A program made the position numbers and the translations under genes. This document shows, piece after piece, positions 10,141 to 20,230 of a stretch of 64,000 bases of DNA (position 1 is the first letter of the stretch; every line of letters begins with the position of its first letter). A model generated the notes under the pieces. It had not been told where the DNA came from, ran no database searches, and saw only the letters and a list, made by a program, of their open reading frames with translations. The DNA is from Microvirga ossetica (GTDB lineage: Bacteria; Pseudomonadota; Alphaproteobacteria; Rhizobiales; Beijerinckiaceae): the NCBI RefSeq assembly GCF_002741015.1, contig NZ_CP016616.1, positions 4,435,501 through 4,499,500 of the forward strand, read 5' to 3'.

Positions 10141-10722
10141 ATGAGGATCATTCTGCTGGGGCCGCCGGGGGCCGGAAAAGGCACTCAGGCCGTGCGTCTG
10201 GTGGAGCGGCTGGGAATTCCCCAGCTCTCAACCGGCGACATGCTCCGCGCAGCGGTGGCGGCCGGGACGCCGGTCGGCCTGCAGGCCAAAGCCGTCATGG
10301 ACCGGGGCGACCTGGTGTCCGACGATATCGTCGTCGGCATCATCGCCGACCGGATCGAGGAGGCCGACGCCAAGCCCGGCTTCATCCTCGACGGTTTCCC
10401 GCGGACGGTGGCCCAGGCCGAAGCCTTCGACAGGATGCTGTCCGACAAGGGGCTGAAGCTCGACGCGGTCATCGAGTTCAAGGTGAACGAAGCCGAGCTG
10501 GTCGAGCGAATCGTCAAACGGGCAAAGGACACCGAGGCCCGGGGCGAGCCGGTCCGCAAGGACGACAATCCGGACGTGTTCAAGACCCGGCTCGAAGCCT
10601 ACAGGAAGCAAACAGCCCCGCTTTCGGCCTATTACGAAGGCAAGGGCATGCTGAAGACCGCCGATGGCATGGAGCCCATCGACGAGGTGACCGAAGCGAT
10701 CAAGGGAATCCTGGGGCGTTGA
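10141..10722 (+). CDS. adk: Adenylate kinase, short-LID type
   Basis: This 193-residue enzyme interconverts ATP + AMP and 2 ADP. The P-loop [10 protein letters not shown] is at residues 7-16 and the AMP-binding DGFPRT segment near residue 84. The LID region ([11 protein letters not shown]) is short and has no zinc-binding cysteines. I chose ATG 10141 because [12 protein letters not shown] is the canonical start and a GGGG-type ribosome binding site precedes it; longer in-frame starts overlap secY. It lies between secY and rpsM, where many alphaproteobacteria carry adk. Confidence 0.96.
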   Translation: MRIILLGPPGAGKGTQAVRLVERLGIPQLSTGDMLRAAVAAGTPVGLQAKAVMDRGDLVSDDIVVGIIADRIEEADAKPGFILDGFPRTVAQAEAFDRMLSDKGLKLDAVIEFKVNEAELVERIVKRAKDTEARGEPVRKDDNPDVFKTRLEAYRKQTAPLSAYYEGKGMLKTADGMEPIDEVTEAIKGILGR

Positions 10723-10733
10723 GGGAGAAGGGC

Positions 10734-10762
10734 TTGACGGGCGGGTTAATTTCCGTTAGGGG
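10734..10762 (+). promoter_or_regulatory. Candidate promoter of the alpha operon
   Basis: CTTGAC, the -35 core often seen in rhizobia, occurs at 10733-10738 as part of TTGACG (10734-10739). A TTAGGG hexamer follows after 17 nt (10757-10762). The site is in the 194-nt gap between adk and rpsM, upstream of a leader of about 150 nt with small dyads. The -10 match is weak, so the call leans on position. Confidence 0.42.
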
Positions 10763-10916
10763 CAAGCTCTTGCACAGGAACCTGCATATCCAGGGGGCTT
10801 CTAGAGAGGCCGCTCTGGATTGTTGTGTTTCTGCATAAACCCGCGCAAGGGCCGGCCTCCACCGGACGCGCGACAACCAAAACCCGAAGCATTTGCTTCC
10901 GACATGGAGACGGACG

Positions 10917-11285
10917 ATGGCCCGTATAGCAGGCGTCAACATCCCGACCGCAAAGCGCGTTGTGATCGCGCTTCAGTATATCCACGGCATTGGGCCCAAG
11001 AAGGCTCAGGAGATCGTCGAGAAGGTCAACATCCCGGCCGAGCGCCGCGTGAACCAGCTGACCGACGCCGAGGTTCTGGCCATCCGCGAGACGATCGACC
11101 GCGACTACATCGTCGAAGGCGATCTGCGCCGCGAAGTGTCCATGAACATCAAGCGCCTGATGGATCTCGCTGCCTACCGTGGCCTGCGCCACCGCCGCAG
11201 CCTGCCGACCCGCGGTCAGCGTACCCATACGAACGCCCGCACCCGCAAGGGCAAGGCGAAGCCGATCGCCGGCAAGAAGAAATAA
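10917..11285 (+). CDS. rpsM: 30S ribosomal protein S13
   Basis: This 122-residue protein begins [15 protein letters not shown] and ends with [20 protein letters not shown] followed by a Lys-rich tail, as in S13. It contacts tRNA in the P site and forms bridges to the large subunit. ATG 10917 follows GGAGACGG. It opens the alpha operon (rpsM-rpsK-rpoA-rplQ). Confidence 0.97.
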   Translation: MARIAGVNIPTAKRVVIALQYIHGIGPKKAQEIVEKVNIPAERRVNQLTDAEVLAIRETIDRDYIVEGDLRREVSMNIKRLMDLAAYRGLRHRRSLPTRGQRTHTNARTRKGKAKPIAGKKK

Positions 11286-11293
11286 GGTTTATC

Positions 11294-11314
11294 GGCCACC
11301 CCTGGCGGGTGGCC
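11294..11314 (+). other. Intercistronic hairpin between rpsM and rpsK
   Basis: GGCCACCC (11294-11301) and GGGTGGCC (11307-11314) form a perfect 8-bp stem with loop CTGGC. No T-run follows. It may serve in mRNA processing, stability or regulation within the alpha operon. Confidence 0.45.
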
Positions 11315-11363
11315 CTCTCTCCCGAGCGCCTGGAACGACGGGCGCGCTTGAAGGATCTTTGGA

Positions 11364-11753
11364 ATGGCTAAAGAAGCTACCCGCGTCCGCCGCCGCGAAC
11401 GCAAGAACATCGTTTCCGGCGTGGCACATGTGAACGCCTCGTTCAACAACACCATGATCACCATCACCGACGCCCAGGGCAACACGATCTCCTGGTCTTC
11501 GGCTGGCGCCATGGGTTTCAAGGGTTCGCGCAAGTCGACCCCCTATGCGGCTCAGATCGCTGCGGAAGATGCAGCCCGCAAGGCTGCCGAGCACGGCATG
11601 CGCACCCTCGAGGTCGAGGTGTCCGGCCCCGGCTCCGGCCGTGAGTCCGCTCTGCGCGCCCTCCAGTCGGCCGGCTTCACCGTCACCTCGATCCGTGACG
11701 TGACGCCGATCCCGCACAATGGCTGCCGCCCGCGCAAGCGTCGCCGCGTCTAA
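11364..11753 (+). CDS. rpsK: 30S ribosomal protein S11
   Basis: This 129-residue protein has the S11 core segments [18 protein letters not shown] and [19 protein letters not shown], and the C-terminal [14 protein letters not shown]11 lies on the platform of the small subunit near the E site. It is separated from rpsM by 78 nt containing a stable hairpin. Confidence 0.97.
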   Translation: MAKEATRVRRRERKNIVSGVAHVNASFNNTMITITDAQGNTISWSSAGAMGFKGSRKSTPYAAQIAAEDAARKAAEHGMRTLEVEVSGPGSGRESALRALQSAGFTVTSIRDVTPIPHNGCRPRKRRRV

Positions 11754-11848
11754 GGTTATCCGGCGCGTGGGACATAAGCCCGCGCGCGTTCCGGTTTAAA
11801 GGGCAGACTGTGCGCTGCCCTTCAAGCCGTACCTCATGAGGTGTGGTT

Positions 11849-12865
11849 GTGATCCAAAAGAACTGGCAAGAGCTGATTAAGCCGAACAAGCTCGAGGTTT
11901 CTCCGGGCGACGATCCGAAGCGCATCGCGACGGTCGTTGCGGAGCCGCTCGAGCGTGGCTTCGGCACGACGCTCGGCAACTCTCTGCGCCGGGTCCTGCT
12001 GTCGTCGCTTCAGGGCGCCGCTGTCACGGCGATCCATATCGACGGCGTGCTGCACGAGTTCTCCTCCATCCCGGGCGTCCGCGAGGACGTCACGGACATC
12101 GTCCTCAACGTGAAGACGATCGCCATTAAGATGCAGGGCGAGGGCGCGAAGCGCATGACGCTCCGCAAAACCGGCCCCGGCCTCGTCACCGCCGGCGACA
12201 TCAACACGGTCGGCGACGTGCAGATCCTGAACCCCGAGCTGGTGCTCTGCACCCTCGACGAGGGCGCCGAGATCCGCATGGAGTTCACGGTCGATACCGG
12301 CAAGGGCTATGTCCCGGCCGAGCGCAACCGCACCGAGGATGCTCCGATTGGCCTCATCCCGGTCGATTCGCTCTACAGCCCGGTGAAGAAGGTCTCCTAT
12401 CGTATCGAGAACACCCGCGAGGGCCAGATTCTCGACTACGACAAGCTGATCATGACGCTCGAGACCAACGGCGCCGTGACCCCTGAGGATGCCGTGGCCT
12501 ATGCCGCCCGCATCCTGCAGGACCAGCTCCAGGTCTTCGTCAACTTCGAAGAGCCCCGCAAGGAAGAGGCTGCCGCCACTGCGCCGCAGCTGCCCTTCAA
12601 CCCGGCGCTCCTCAAGAAGGTGGACGAGCTCGAGCTGTCGGTCCGCTCGGCGAACTGCCTGAAGAACGACAACATCGTCTATATCGGCGACCTGATCCAG
12701 AAGTCGGAAGCGGAGATGCTCCGGACCCCGAACTTCGGCCGCAAGTCGCTCAACGAGATCAAGGAAGTTCTGGCCGGCATGGGCCTGCACCTCGGCATGG
12801 ACGTGCCGGGCTGGCCGCCGGAGAACATCGAAGACCTCGCGAAGCGCTTCGAAGAGCACTACTGA
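11849..12865 (+). CDS. rpoA: DNA-directed RNA polymerase subunit alpha
   Basis: This 338-residue subunit dimerises to start RNA polymerase assembly and contacts activators and UP elements. The N-terminal domain (about 1-235) includes [20 protein letters not shown]; the C-terminal domain (about 250-338) includes the helix-hairpin-helix segment [20 protein letters not shown] chose the GTG at 11849, giving [17 protein letters not shown] as in related alphaproteobacteria; another GTG two codons upstream is in frame. Confidence 0.96.
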   Translation: MIQKNWQELIKPNKLEVSPGDDPKRIATVVAEPLERGFGTTLGNSLRRVLLSSLQGAAVTAIHIDGVLHEFSSIPGVREDVTDIVLNVKTIAIKMQGEGAKRMTLRKTGPGLVTAGDINTVGDVQILNPELVLCTLDEGAEIRMEFTVDTGKGYVPAERNRTEDAPIGLIPVDSLYSPVKKVSYRIENTREGQILDYDKLIMTLETNGAVTPEDAVAYAARILQDQLQVFVNFEEPRKEEAAATAPQLPFNPALLKKVDELELSVRSANCLKNDNIVYIGDLIQKSEAEMLRTPNFGRKSLNEIKEVLAGMGLHLGMDVPGWPPENIEDLAKRFEEHY

Positions 12866-12873
12866 GATTTCCT

Positions 12874-12931
12874 GAAGCCGCTCTCCATTCATGAAGAGCG
12901 GCTTCGGCATAGCCCCGCCGGAAACCGGCGG
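12874..12931 (+). other. Double hairpin between rpoA and rplQ
   Basis: Two hairpins occupy this gap. The first is a perfect 11-bp stem, GAAGCCGCTCT (12874-12884) with AGAGCGGCTTC (12895-12905). The second is CCGCCGG (12915-12921) with CCGGCGG (12925-12931) and an AAA loop. No poly-T follows either, so read-through into rplQ is expected. They could tune rplQ relative to rpoA or act as processing sites. Confidence 0.5.
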
Positions 12932-12990
12932 AAATCAAGAGAGACGGTCCGTCCCTTGGCACGGCGGCCGGAAGATTTAGGAGAAAGCCA

Positions 12991-13413
12991 ATGCGTCACG
13001 GATTCCGTGGTCGTCGCTTCAACCGCACGACCGAACACCGCAAGGCCATGTTCGCCAATATGGCGGCTGCGCTGATCAAGCACGAGCAGATCGTCACCAC
13101 GCTGCCGAAGGCCAAGGACCTGCGTCCGGTCGTCGAGAAGCTGATCACGCTCGGCAAGCGCGGCGACCTGCATGCCCGCCGCCTCGCCATGTCGAAGCTG
13201 CGCGACGAGACCATGGTCAGGAAGCTCTTCGACGTGCTGGGCAAGCGCTATCAGGACCGCAACGGTGGCTACACCCGCGTCCTGAAGGCTGGCTTCCGCT
13301 ACGGCGACAACGCCCCGCTAGCCGTGATCGAGTTCGTTGACCGCGACGTCGATGCGCGCGGTCAGGATTCGGGCCCGACCGTGAAGGAAGAGATCGTCGA
13401 GGCCGCCGAGTAA
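12991..13413 (+). CDS. rplQ: 50S ribosomal protein L17
   Basis: This 140-residue protein begins [17 protein letters not shown] and ends with an acidic tail, typical of alphaproteobacterial L17. L17 lies near the tunnel exit. It is the last gene of the alpha operon and is followed at once by a strong terminator, marking the end of the ribosomal cluster. Confidence 0.97.
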   Translation: MRHGFRGRRFNRTTEHRKAMFANMAAALIKHEQIVTTLPKAKDLRPVVEKLITLGKRGDLHARRLAMSKLRDETMVRKLFDVLGKRYQDRNGGYTRVLKAGFRYGDNAPLAVIEFVDRDVDARGQDSGPTVKEEIVEAAE

Positions 13414-13438
13414 GCTCGCGGTTCATCGGGTTTCATGA

Positions 13439-13470
13439 AAGGGCGGTCCTCGGGCCGCCCTTTTCGTTTT
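13439..13470 (+). terminator. Rho-independent terminator of the ribosomal cluster
   Basis: The GC-rich stem GGGCGG (13441-13446) pairs with CCGCCC (13455-13460), flanked by AA and TTTT so that the stem can extend. It is followed by TTTTCGTTTTT. It lies 27 nt after the rplQ stop. Confidence 0.85.
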
Positions 13471-13563
13471 TCCAGGCGCCATGCCCGTTCCTATCGTTGG
13501 AACTTGGTGTTTCGGTTGCCACGTTCTATCCATGGCGACCGCCGAAGACAGGATTCGACCGAT

Positions 13564-14969
<1,406 letters not shown>

Positions 14970-14970
<1 letters not shown>

Positions 14971-15413
14971 TGTCCTGGTCGATCTCGAACGAACTGTCCC
15001 AGGACGACATCGACACGGCCTTTCGCTGGATCTCGGCGGAGAGCTACTGGGCGAAGGGAGTGCCGCGCCCGGTTTTCGAGCGCTCCCTCGCCAATTCCCT
15101 CTGTTTCGGCCTGCGGGATAAGGGCGAGGGACTGCGCGGCTTTGCCCGGGTAGTTACCGACAAGGCGACCTTCGCCTATCTCTGTGACGTGTTCGTCTGT
15201 CCGTCCGTGAGGGGGCAGGGTGCCGGCAAGGCCTTGATGCAGGCAATCCTGGAGCATCCTGAGCTTCAGCTTCTCAGGCGCTGGATGTTGGTGACACGGG
15301 ATGCCCACAGGCTTTATGCCCGATACGGCTTCGAGACGCCGCAAAATCCCGAAAGGCTCATGGTCCGGCTGGACCCTGACATCTATGCGCGCCTAAGCTC
15401 TGGAGAACCATGA
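14970..15413 (+). CDS. GNAT-family N-acetyltransferase
   Basis: This 147-residue protein has the GNAT acetyl-CoA-binding motif VCPSVRGQGAGKALMQAIL at about residues 72-90, preceded by the TFAYLCDVFV strand. The C-terminal YGFETPQNPERLMVR fits the last strands. The substrate cannot be told. It overlaps both neighbours (ATG within the protease stop, stop within the rarA start), so it is co-translated with them. Confidence 0.88.
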
Positions 15414-16732
15414 GCGACCTGTTTTCATCCGCCGGTCTCGACCAGAACGCACCTCGTCCGCTGGCCGATAGGATGCGGCCGCAAAACCTCTCCGAGGTCG
15501 TCGGCCAGGACCATCTGGTCGGCCCGGATGGAATCCTCACCCGCCTCATCGCGTCGAAAACCTTGGGCTCCCTGATTTTCTGGGGGCCTCCGGGCACGGG
15601 CAAGACCACGGTGGCGCGGCTGCTCGCCCATGAGACGGATCTCCATTTCGAGCAGATCTCGGCGATCTTTTCCGGCGTAGCGGATCTGAAGAAGGTCTTC
15701 GAGGCAGCCCGCCATCGCCGCTCCATCGGCAAGGGCACCTTGCTCTTCGTGGATGAGATCCACCGCTTCAACCGCGCCCAGCTCGATGCCTTCCTGCCCG
15801 TGATGGAGGACGGCACCATCACGCTGGTCGGGGCCACCACCGAGAATCCGTCCTTCGAGCTGAATGCCGCGCTCCTCTCCCGTGCCCGCGTGCTTCTCTT
15901 CAAGTCGCTCGACGAGGAGGCCATCGCGAAGATCCTGGTGCGGGCGGAGGAGATCACGGGCAAGAGCCTGCCTCTCCACGAGGAGGCGAGGGCCTCCCTC
16001 GTGCGCATGGCGGACGGCGACGGCCGGGCCGTCCTGACCCTCGCGGAAGAAGTCTGGCGCTCGGCCAAGCCCGGCGAGGTCTTCGACGCGGAGCAGTTGC
16101 AGGAGATCATCCAGCGCCGCGCGCCGATCTACGACAAGGGGCAGGAGGGGCATTACAACCTCATCTCCGCCCTGCACAAAACCATCCGCGGATCGGATCC
16201 CGATGCGGCGCTCTATTACCTGGCCCGCATGCTCGATGCCGGCGAGGACCGGCTCTTCATCGCCCGCCGGCTGGTGCGGGCGGCGGTGGAGGATATCGGC
16301 ATGGCCGATCCGCAGGCGCTCGTCATCGCCAACGCGGCCAAGGACGCCTTCGACTTCCTCGGTTCGCCCGAGGGTGAGCTGGCCCTGGCCCAGGCGGCTG
16401 TCTATCTCGCCACCGCCCCGAAATCGAATGCCCTCTACACCGCCTACAAGGCTTCCACGCGGGTTGCGAAGGAGCATGGCTCCCTCATGCCGCCCAAGAC
16501 GATCCTGAACGCCCCGACCAAGCTCATGAAGCAGATCGGTTACGGCGAGAGCTACCGCTACGACCACGACGAGCCGGACGCCTTCTCGGGCCAGAATTAC
16601 TGGCCCGAGAAGATCGGGCGGCAGGAGTTCTACGAGCCCGTGGATCGCGGCTTCGAGAGGGAAGTCAGGAAGCGGCTGGATTGGTGGGAGAGGTTGCGCC
16701 GGGATCGGCGAGCCGAGGACGATCGGGAATAG
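15410..16732 (+). CDS. rarA: Replication-associated recombination protein A (RarA/MgsA AAA+ ATPase)
   Basis: This 440-residue ATPase acts at stalled replication forks. It has the N-terminal PLADRMRPQNLSEVVGQDHL segment, Walker A GPPGTGKTT near residues 63-71, Walker B LLFVDEIHRFNRAQLDAFLP, sensor region GATTENPSFELNAALLSR and the C-terminal RarA tetramerisation domain (FLGSPEGELALAQAAVYLA to the end). Length and motif order match the family. It overlaps the upstream GNAT gene by 4 nt. Confidence 0.95.
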   Translation: MSDLFSSAGLDQNAPRPLADRMRPQNLSEVVGQDHLVGPDGILTRLIASKTLGSLIFWGPPGTGKTTVARLLAHETDLHFEQISAIFSGVADLKKVFEAARHRRSIGKGTLLFVDEIHRFNRAQLDAFLPVMEDGTITLVGATTENPSFELNAALLSRARVLLFKSLDEEAIAKILVRAEEITGKSLPLHEEARASLVRMADGDGRAVLTLAEEVWRSAKPGEVFDAEQLQEIIQRRAPIYDKGQEGHYNLISALHKTIRGSDPDAALYYLARMLDAGEDRLFIARRLVRAAVEDIGMADPQALVIANAAKDAFDFLGSPEGELALAQAAVYLATAPKSNALYTAYKASTRVAKEHGSLMPPKTILNAPTKLMKQIGYGESYRYDHDEPDAFSGQNYWPEKIGRQEFYEPVDRGFEREVRKRLDWWERLRRDRRAEDDRE

Positions 16733-16735
16733 ACC

Positions 16736-17122
16736 ATGACATCCTACCTCATCGTCTTCCTCGGCGCCGGGATCGGGGGCGCTCTCCGGCACGGCGTGAA
16801 TGTCGGCTGCGCGCGCTATTGCGGAACGGCATTTCCGTGGGGCACGCTCACGGTGAATGTCGTGGGCTCCTTCATCATGGGAACTCTTGCCGGATGGCTC
16901 GCCTTCAAGGCTGGCGAGGGATGGAGCCAGCCGCTGCGGCTTTTCCTGACCACGGGAATTCTCGGCGGCTTCACCACCTTCTCGGCCTTTTCGCTCGATG
17001 CAATGCTGATCTGGGAGCGCGGGCAGGGTGGGCTTGCCGTTGTCTATGTGGGCGCCTCGGTCCTTCTTTCCATCGCCGGACTGGCGATCGGTCTCGGTGC
17101 TGTCCGCGCCATCGCATCCTAA
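16736..17122 (+). CDS. crcB: Fluoride ion channel CrcB/Fluc
   Basis: This 128-residue membrane protein has four hydrophobic helices. It carries the family marks GGALRHGVN, PWGTLTVNVVGSFIMG and the central GILGGFTTFSAFSLD, where the TTFS segment holds the fluoride-binding residues. It forms dual-topology dimers that export fluoride. It begins 3 nt after rarA, so it is co-transcribed, and no fluoride riboswitch can fit in the gap. Confidence 0.94.
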   Translation: MTSYLIVFLGAGIGGALRHGVNVGCARYCGTAFPWGTLTVNVVGSFIMGTLAGWLAFKAGEGWSQPLRLFLTTGILGGFTTFSAFSLDAMLIWERGQGGLAVVYVGASVLLSIAGLAIGLGAVRAIAS

Positions 17123-17164
17123 ACCTCGATTGCCGCCCGCGCGGCGCTCTGATACCCACGCATC

Positions 17165-18472
17165 ATGAGAAAAAGTGGTTCAGGACAGAACGGCGCCCGA
17201 GGCGGGCGCTCGGGTGCCCGGCAGGGTTTTCGTTCGCGTGAGGACAAGCCGGCCCGCAAGGGGACGTCGGCAAAGTCTTCGTCGACCAAGGCTCCCTCGG
17301 CCAAGGCTCCCGCGGCGAAGCAGGGCGGGTTGAAGTCCGCTGCGGGCAAACCGCGCGCGGCATCGGCTCTGCGCGAGAGGCCGGCTGCGCGGCCGAAACT
17401 GGCCGGGTCTGCTGCAGCGGAGGCACCTCCTCGGCCGACGCGGGCTCAGGCCAGGGCGGAGGCTCAGGAGGTTTTGGCCACCGGCGTGCAGACCCTCGTG
17501 GTCGAGCCGGACGAGGCCGACATGCGCGTCGACCGTTTCCTCGTCGCCCGCTTTCCGCAGCTTGCCTTCACGCATATCCAGCGCATCGTCCGCAAGGGCG
17601 AGCTGCGCATCGACGGCAAGCGCGCGCAGCCGAACGACCGGCTCGTCGCGGGCCAGAAAGTGCGCATTCCGCCCTTGAAGCTCGACCAGCCGCGGCCGGT
17701 CTCGCGCAGCGCCGCCAAGGACCAGGACGACCGCGAATTCCTGAAGTCGATCACGCTCTACGAGGACAAGGATGTCCTCATCATCAACAAGCCAATGGGG
17801 CTCGCGGTGCAGGGCGGCTCGGGAACCAAGCGGCACGTTGACGGCCTCCTCGAGGCGCTCAAGGACGACGATGGGCAGAAGCCGCGTCTCGTGCACCGGC
17901 TCGACAAGGACACGGCCGGGTGCCTCGTCATCGCCAAGACGCGCTTTGCCGCCTCCACCATGGCGAAATCCTTCCGCGCGCGCACCACGCGCAAGATCTA
18001 TTGGGCCCTCGTCGCCGGCGTGCCGCGCGTTCGGCAGGGCAGGGTGTCGACCTATCTCGCCAAGGAAGGCGACGAGGGCGATTCCCGCATGCGCGTTGCG
18101 CGCCACGGCGACGAGGGTGCGAGCCACGCGCTGACCTATTATGCCGTGGTCGATACCGCGGCGCAGAAGCTCGCCTGGCTGTCCCTGAAGCCCGTGACCG
18201 GCCGCACCCATCAGCTGCGCGCCCATGCCGCCCATATTGGCCATCCCATCGTCGGCGATCCGAAATATTTCGACATCGAGAACTGGGAGCTGCCGGGCGG
18301 CATCCAGAACAAGCTGCATCTTCTGGCGCGCCGCATCGTCATTGCCCATCCGCGTACCGGCAAGCCTATCGACGTCACCGCGCCGCTGCCGTCCCACATG
18401 CAGCAGAGCTTCAACCTGCTCGGGCTCGATACGAGCCGCTACGACCCCATCGTCGAGGCGCCGGAAGACTAG
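17165..18472 (+). CDS. RluC/RluD-type 23S rRNA pseudouridine synthase with a long basic N-terminal extension
   Basis: This 435-residue enzyme isomerises uridine to pseudouridine in rRNA. Residues 1 to about 100 are low-complexity Ala/Lys/Ser/Pro-rich. An S4 RNA-binding domain follows (MRVDRFLVARFPQLAFTHIQ), then the catalytic domain with the active-site Asp in HRLDKDTAG and the TGRTHQLRAHAAHIGHPIVGD motif. The RluC/RluA subgroup is clear but the exact target uridines are not. It lies 42 nt after crcB. Confidence 0.92.
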   Translation: MRKSGSGQNGARGGRSGARQGFRSREDKPARKGTSAKSSSTKAPSAKAPAAKQGGLKSAAGKPRAASALRERPAARPKLAGSAAAEAPPRPTRAQARAEAQEVLATGVQTLVVEPDEADMRVDRFLVARFPQLAFTHIQRIVRKGELRIDGKRAQPNDRLVAGQKVRIPPLKLDQPRPVSRSAAKDQDDREFLKSITLYEDKDVLIINKPMGLAVQGGSGTKRHVDGLLEALKDDDGQKPRLVHRLDKDTAGCLVIAKTRFAASTMAKSFRARTTRKIYWALVAGVPRVRQGRVSTYLAKEGDEGDSRMRVARHGDEGASHALTYYAVVDTAAQKLAWLSLKPVTGRTHQLRAHAAHIGHPIVGDPKYFDIENWELPGGIQNKLHLLARRIVIAHPRTGKPIDVTAPLPSHMQQSFNLLGLDTSRYDPIVEAPED

Positions 18473-18588
18473 TTCCGGCTACCTCCATCGGTCGCTCTTC
18501 CTGTCGCACTTTCGCCGCGCATCACGCGCAGCATCGGCGATGCTCCGTCGACCGTTTGGTCGTCGGGCTCTAGGCAAGGAGGAGATCG

Positions 18589-19050
18589 ATGGAACACAAG
18601 CCTCTTGATCAGCTCCGTAGCGTAGCCGACGTTCAGCCGAGACCCCTGTCCCGCGAGGAACGCCTCCAGCGCTGGATCGACCTGCTCGAAGCCGATCCGA
18701 AGCGCCGCCTGAACTCACTCGGCGAAATCGAGTACCAACCCCCGGCAGAGAGAGCTCTGGTCCGCGAAGACAATTCTCCGCTGACCATTGCTTATGACGA
18801 TCCCATCCTGCGTGCGGACGGGCTGGCGAGCGACCGGCTCGGCGATGTCATGCGCTATTTCGCGCTGTCCGACGGCCAGGCGCATTATGCGTTCTGCTCC
18901 TGCCTCAGTGGACGGACGATGGATGCGGCCACCTGCGCGCAAAGATTGCGGAACGCGACTGGCAATATCGCTCTGGAATCGGCGGTGGGAGCCTGGACGC
19001 TGGCGGTGCTGGCGGTCAGCCTGCCCGGTCTCGTCTATCTTCTAAGCTGA
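18589..19050 (+). CDS. Hypothetical protein with C-terminal membrane anchor
   Basis: I do not recognise this 153-residue protein. The N-terminal 60 residues are charged (RLQRWIDLLEADPKRRL), the middle contains DDPILRADGLASDRLGDVMRYF and three cysteines, and the last 23 residues form one hydrophobic helix ending VLAVSLPGLVYLLS. A GGAGGAGA ribosome binding site precedes the ATG. It opens a stretch of accessory genes between the RluC-type gene and the HAD/ATP12 pair. Tail-anchoring is inferred from hydrophobicity alone. Confidence 0.72.
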   Translation: MEHKPLDQLRSVADVQPRPLSREERLQRWIDLLEADPKRRLNSLGEIEYQPPAERALVREDNSPLTIAYDDPILRADGLASDRLGDVMRYFALSDGQAHYAFCSCLSGRTMDAATCAQRLRNATGNIALESAVGAWTLAVLAVSLPGLVYLLS

Positions 19051-19075
19051 GGGTAGGCCGAATGCAGATATCCAC

Positions 19076-19100
19076 ATCAGGAGACTTAAGGTCTCCTGAT
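19076..19100. other. Perfect 10-bp dyad
   Basis: ATCAGGAGAC (19076-19085) and GTCTCCTGAT (19091-19100) flank a TTAAG loop. It lies 25 nt after the hypothetical gene and 70 nt before the next GNAT. With no T-run it could be a weak terminator or an operator. Confidence 0.4.
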
Positions 19101-19171
19101 GATCGCCTCTTGCGGTTGCGAGACCGTTCGGAATAGGGGACAAAGCGGCAGATCGGAAAGGTATTCCCATC

Positions 19172-19762
19172 ATGCTGCGTATCGAGCCCGTGACCCTCTC
19201 GACGGATCTCCTGACGTTGAGGCCGTTGAGCCTTGCCGAGGTCCCGGCACTCGCAAAGGCGGCTGGCGACGGCGAGCTTTGGGAGAAGAAGACCACCACC
19301 GTGCCTCGGCCGGAGGGTTTCGAAGCCTATGTCGAGACGGCGCTCAAGCTTCAGGCCGCCGGCCTCGCACTTCCGTTCACAACCGTCGTGAACGAGGGCG
19401 ACAGGGTCGTCGGCTCAACCCGGTTCATGAACATCGATGCCGCCAATCACCGGGTCGAGATCGGCACCACTTGGATCGCCAAGTCCTGGCAGCGGACTTT
19501 CGTCAACACCCATGCCAAGCTTCTCATGCTGCGGCATGCCTTCGAGACGCTGGGCTGCATCTCCGTGGAGATCCGCACTCATGCCCGCAACGACCAGTCC
19601 CGCGCCGCCATCGAGCGCCTCGGCGCCAAGCTCGACGGCATCCTGCGCCACCACATGATCATGCCCGACGGGCATATCCGCGACACGGCGACCTACAGCA
19701 TCATCCGGGACGAATGGCCTGCTGTGAAGGCAGGATTGGAACGACGGATGGCGGCACTCTAG
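19172..19762 (+). CDS. GNAT acetyltransferase, RimJ/RimL type
   Basis: This 196-residue protein resembles the ribosomal-protein-alanine acetyltransferase group. It has the early LLTLRPLSLAEVPAL segment, VVGSTRFMNIDAANHRVEIGTTWI in the core, and the VNTHAKLLMLRHAFETLGCI and RNDQSRAAIERLGAKLDGI motifs that bind acetyl-CoA. Similar proteins modify N-termini or small amines; the substrate is unknown here. It is probably a single-gene unit. Confidence 0.87.
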   Translation: MLRIEPVTLSTDLLTLRPLSLAEVPALAKAAGDGELWEKKTTTVPRPEGFEAYVETALKLQAAGLALPFTTVVNEGDRVVGSTRFMNIDAANHRVEIGTTWIAKSWQRTFVNTHAKLLMLRHAFETLGCISVEIRTHARNDQSRAAIERLGAKLDGILRHHMIMPDGHIRDTATYSIIRDEWPAVKAGLERRMAAL

Positions 19763-19851
19763 CTGCGTTCTTTCCGCGAAGCTTGGCTTTGGTGGAACGC
19801 GTCCTGCCGGGCCACGTTGGTCTCCGACAGGTTCCGTCAGCGAGTTGAGGC

Positions 19852-20127
19852 ATGAGCAATACCATCCGCGACAACGCCGCCCATCGTCGGTTTGAACTGG
19901 AGAGAAACGGGCATATCGCCTTCGCCAATTACGAGCGGCGCGGATCCGATCTCGTGATCCGGCACGTAGAGGCAGCCATTCCGCTGCGCGGCACCGGCGC
20001 CGCCGGCGAGCTGATGAAGGGCGTTGCGGAGATTGCGCGCTCCGAGGGGCTCAAGATCACGCCGCTTTGCGGCTATGCCTGGGCCTGGATCAAGCGTCAT
20101 AAGGAATACCGCGACCTTCTAAATTAG
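19852..20127 (+). CDS. Small GNAT-fold N-acetyltransferase (YjdJ/Acetyltransf_CG type)
   Basis: This 91-residue protein has the compact fold of the minimal acetyltransferase family. It contains FELERNGHIAFANYERRG, then HVEAAIPLRGTGAAGELMKGVAEIARSEGLKITPLCGYAWAWIKRH, where RGTGAAG is the acetyl-CoA loop and the Cys-Gly-Tyr segment is family-typical. The function of the family is poorly known. The ATG follows TGAGGC. Confidence 0.85.
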   Translation: MSNTIRDNAAHRRFELERNGHIAFANYERRGSDLVIRHVEAAIPLRGTGAAGELMKGVAEIARSEGLKITPLCGYAWAWIKRHKEYRDLLN

Positions 20128-20230
20128 GGATCCGGACCTATCCATTCGGTGGGTGTGCCCATTCGCCGTACTGCGGACTGCGTCAAAATAGACTAAACAG
20201 CGGCTCCTCCAAAAAATCCCGAACCGCGCT

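Noticed and set aside
13435..13563. An N-terminal extension of the HtrA protease from an upstream in-frame ATG
   Set aside because: It would cover the terminator after rplQ and bury the signal peptide.
16733..16735. A fluoride riboswitch before crcB
   Set aside because: Only 3 nt separate rarA and crcB, so there is no room for a riboswitch.
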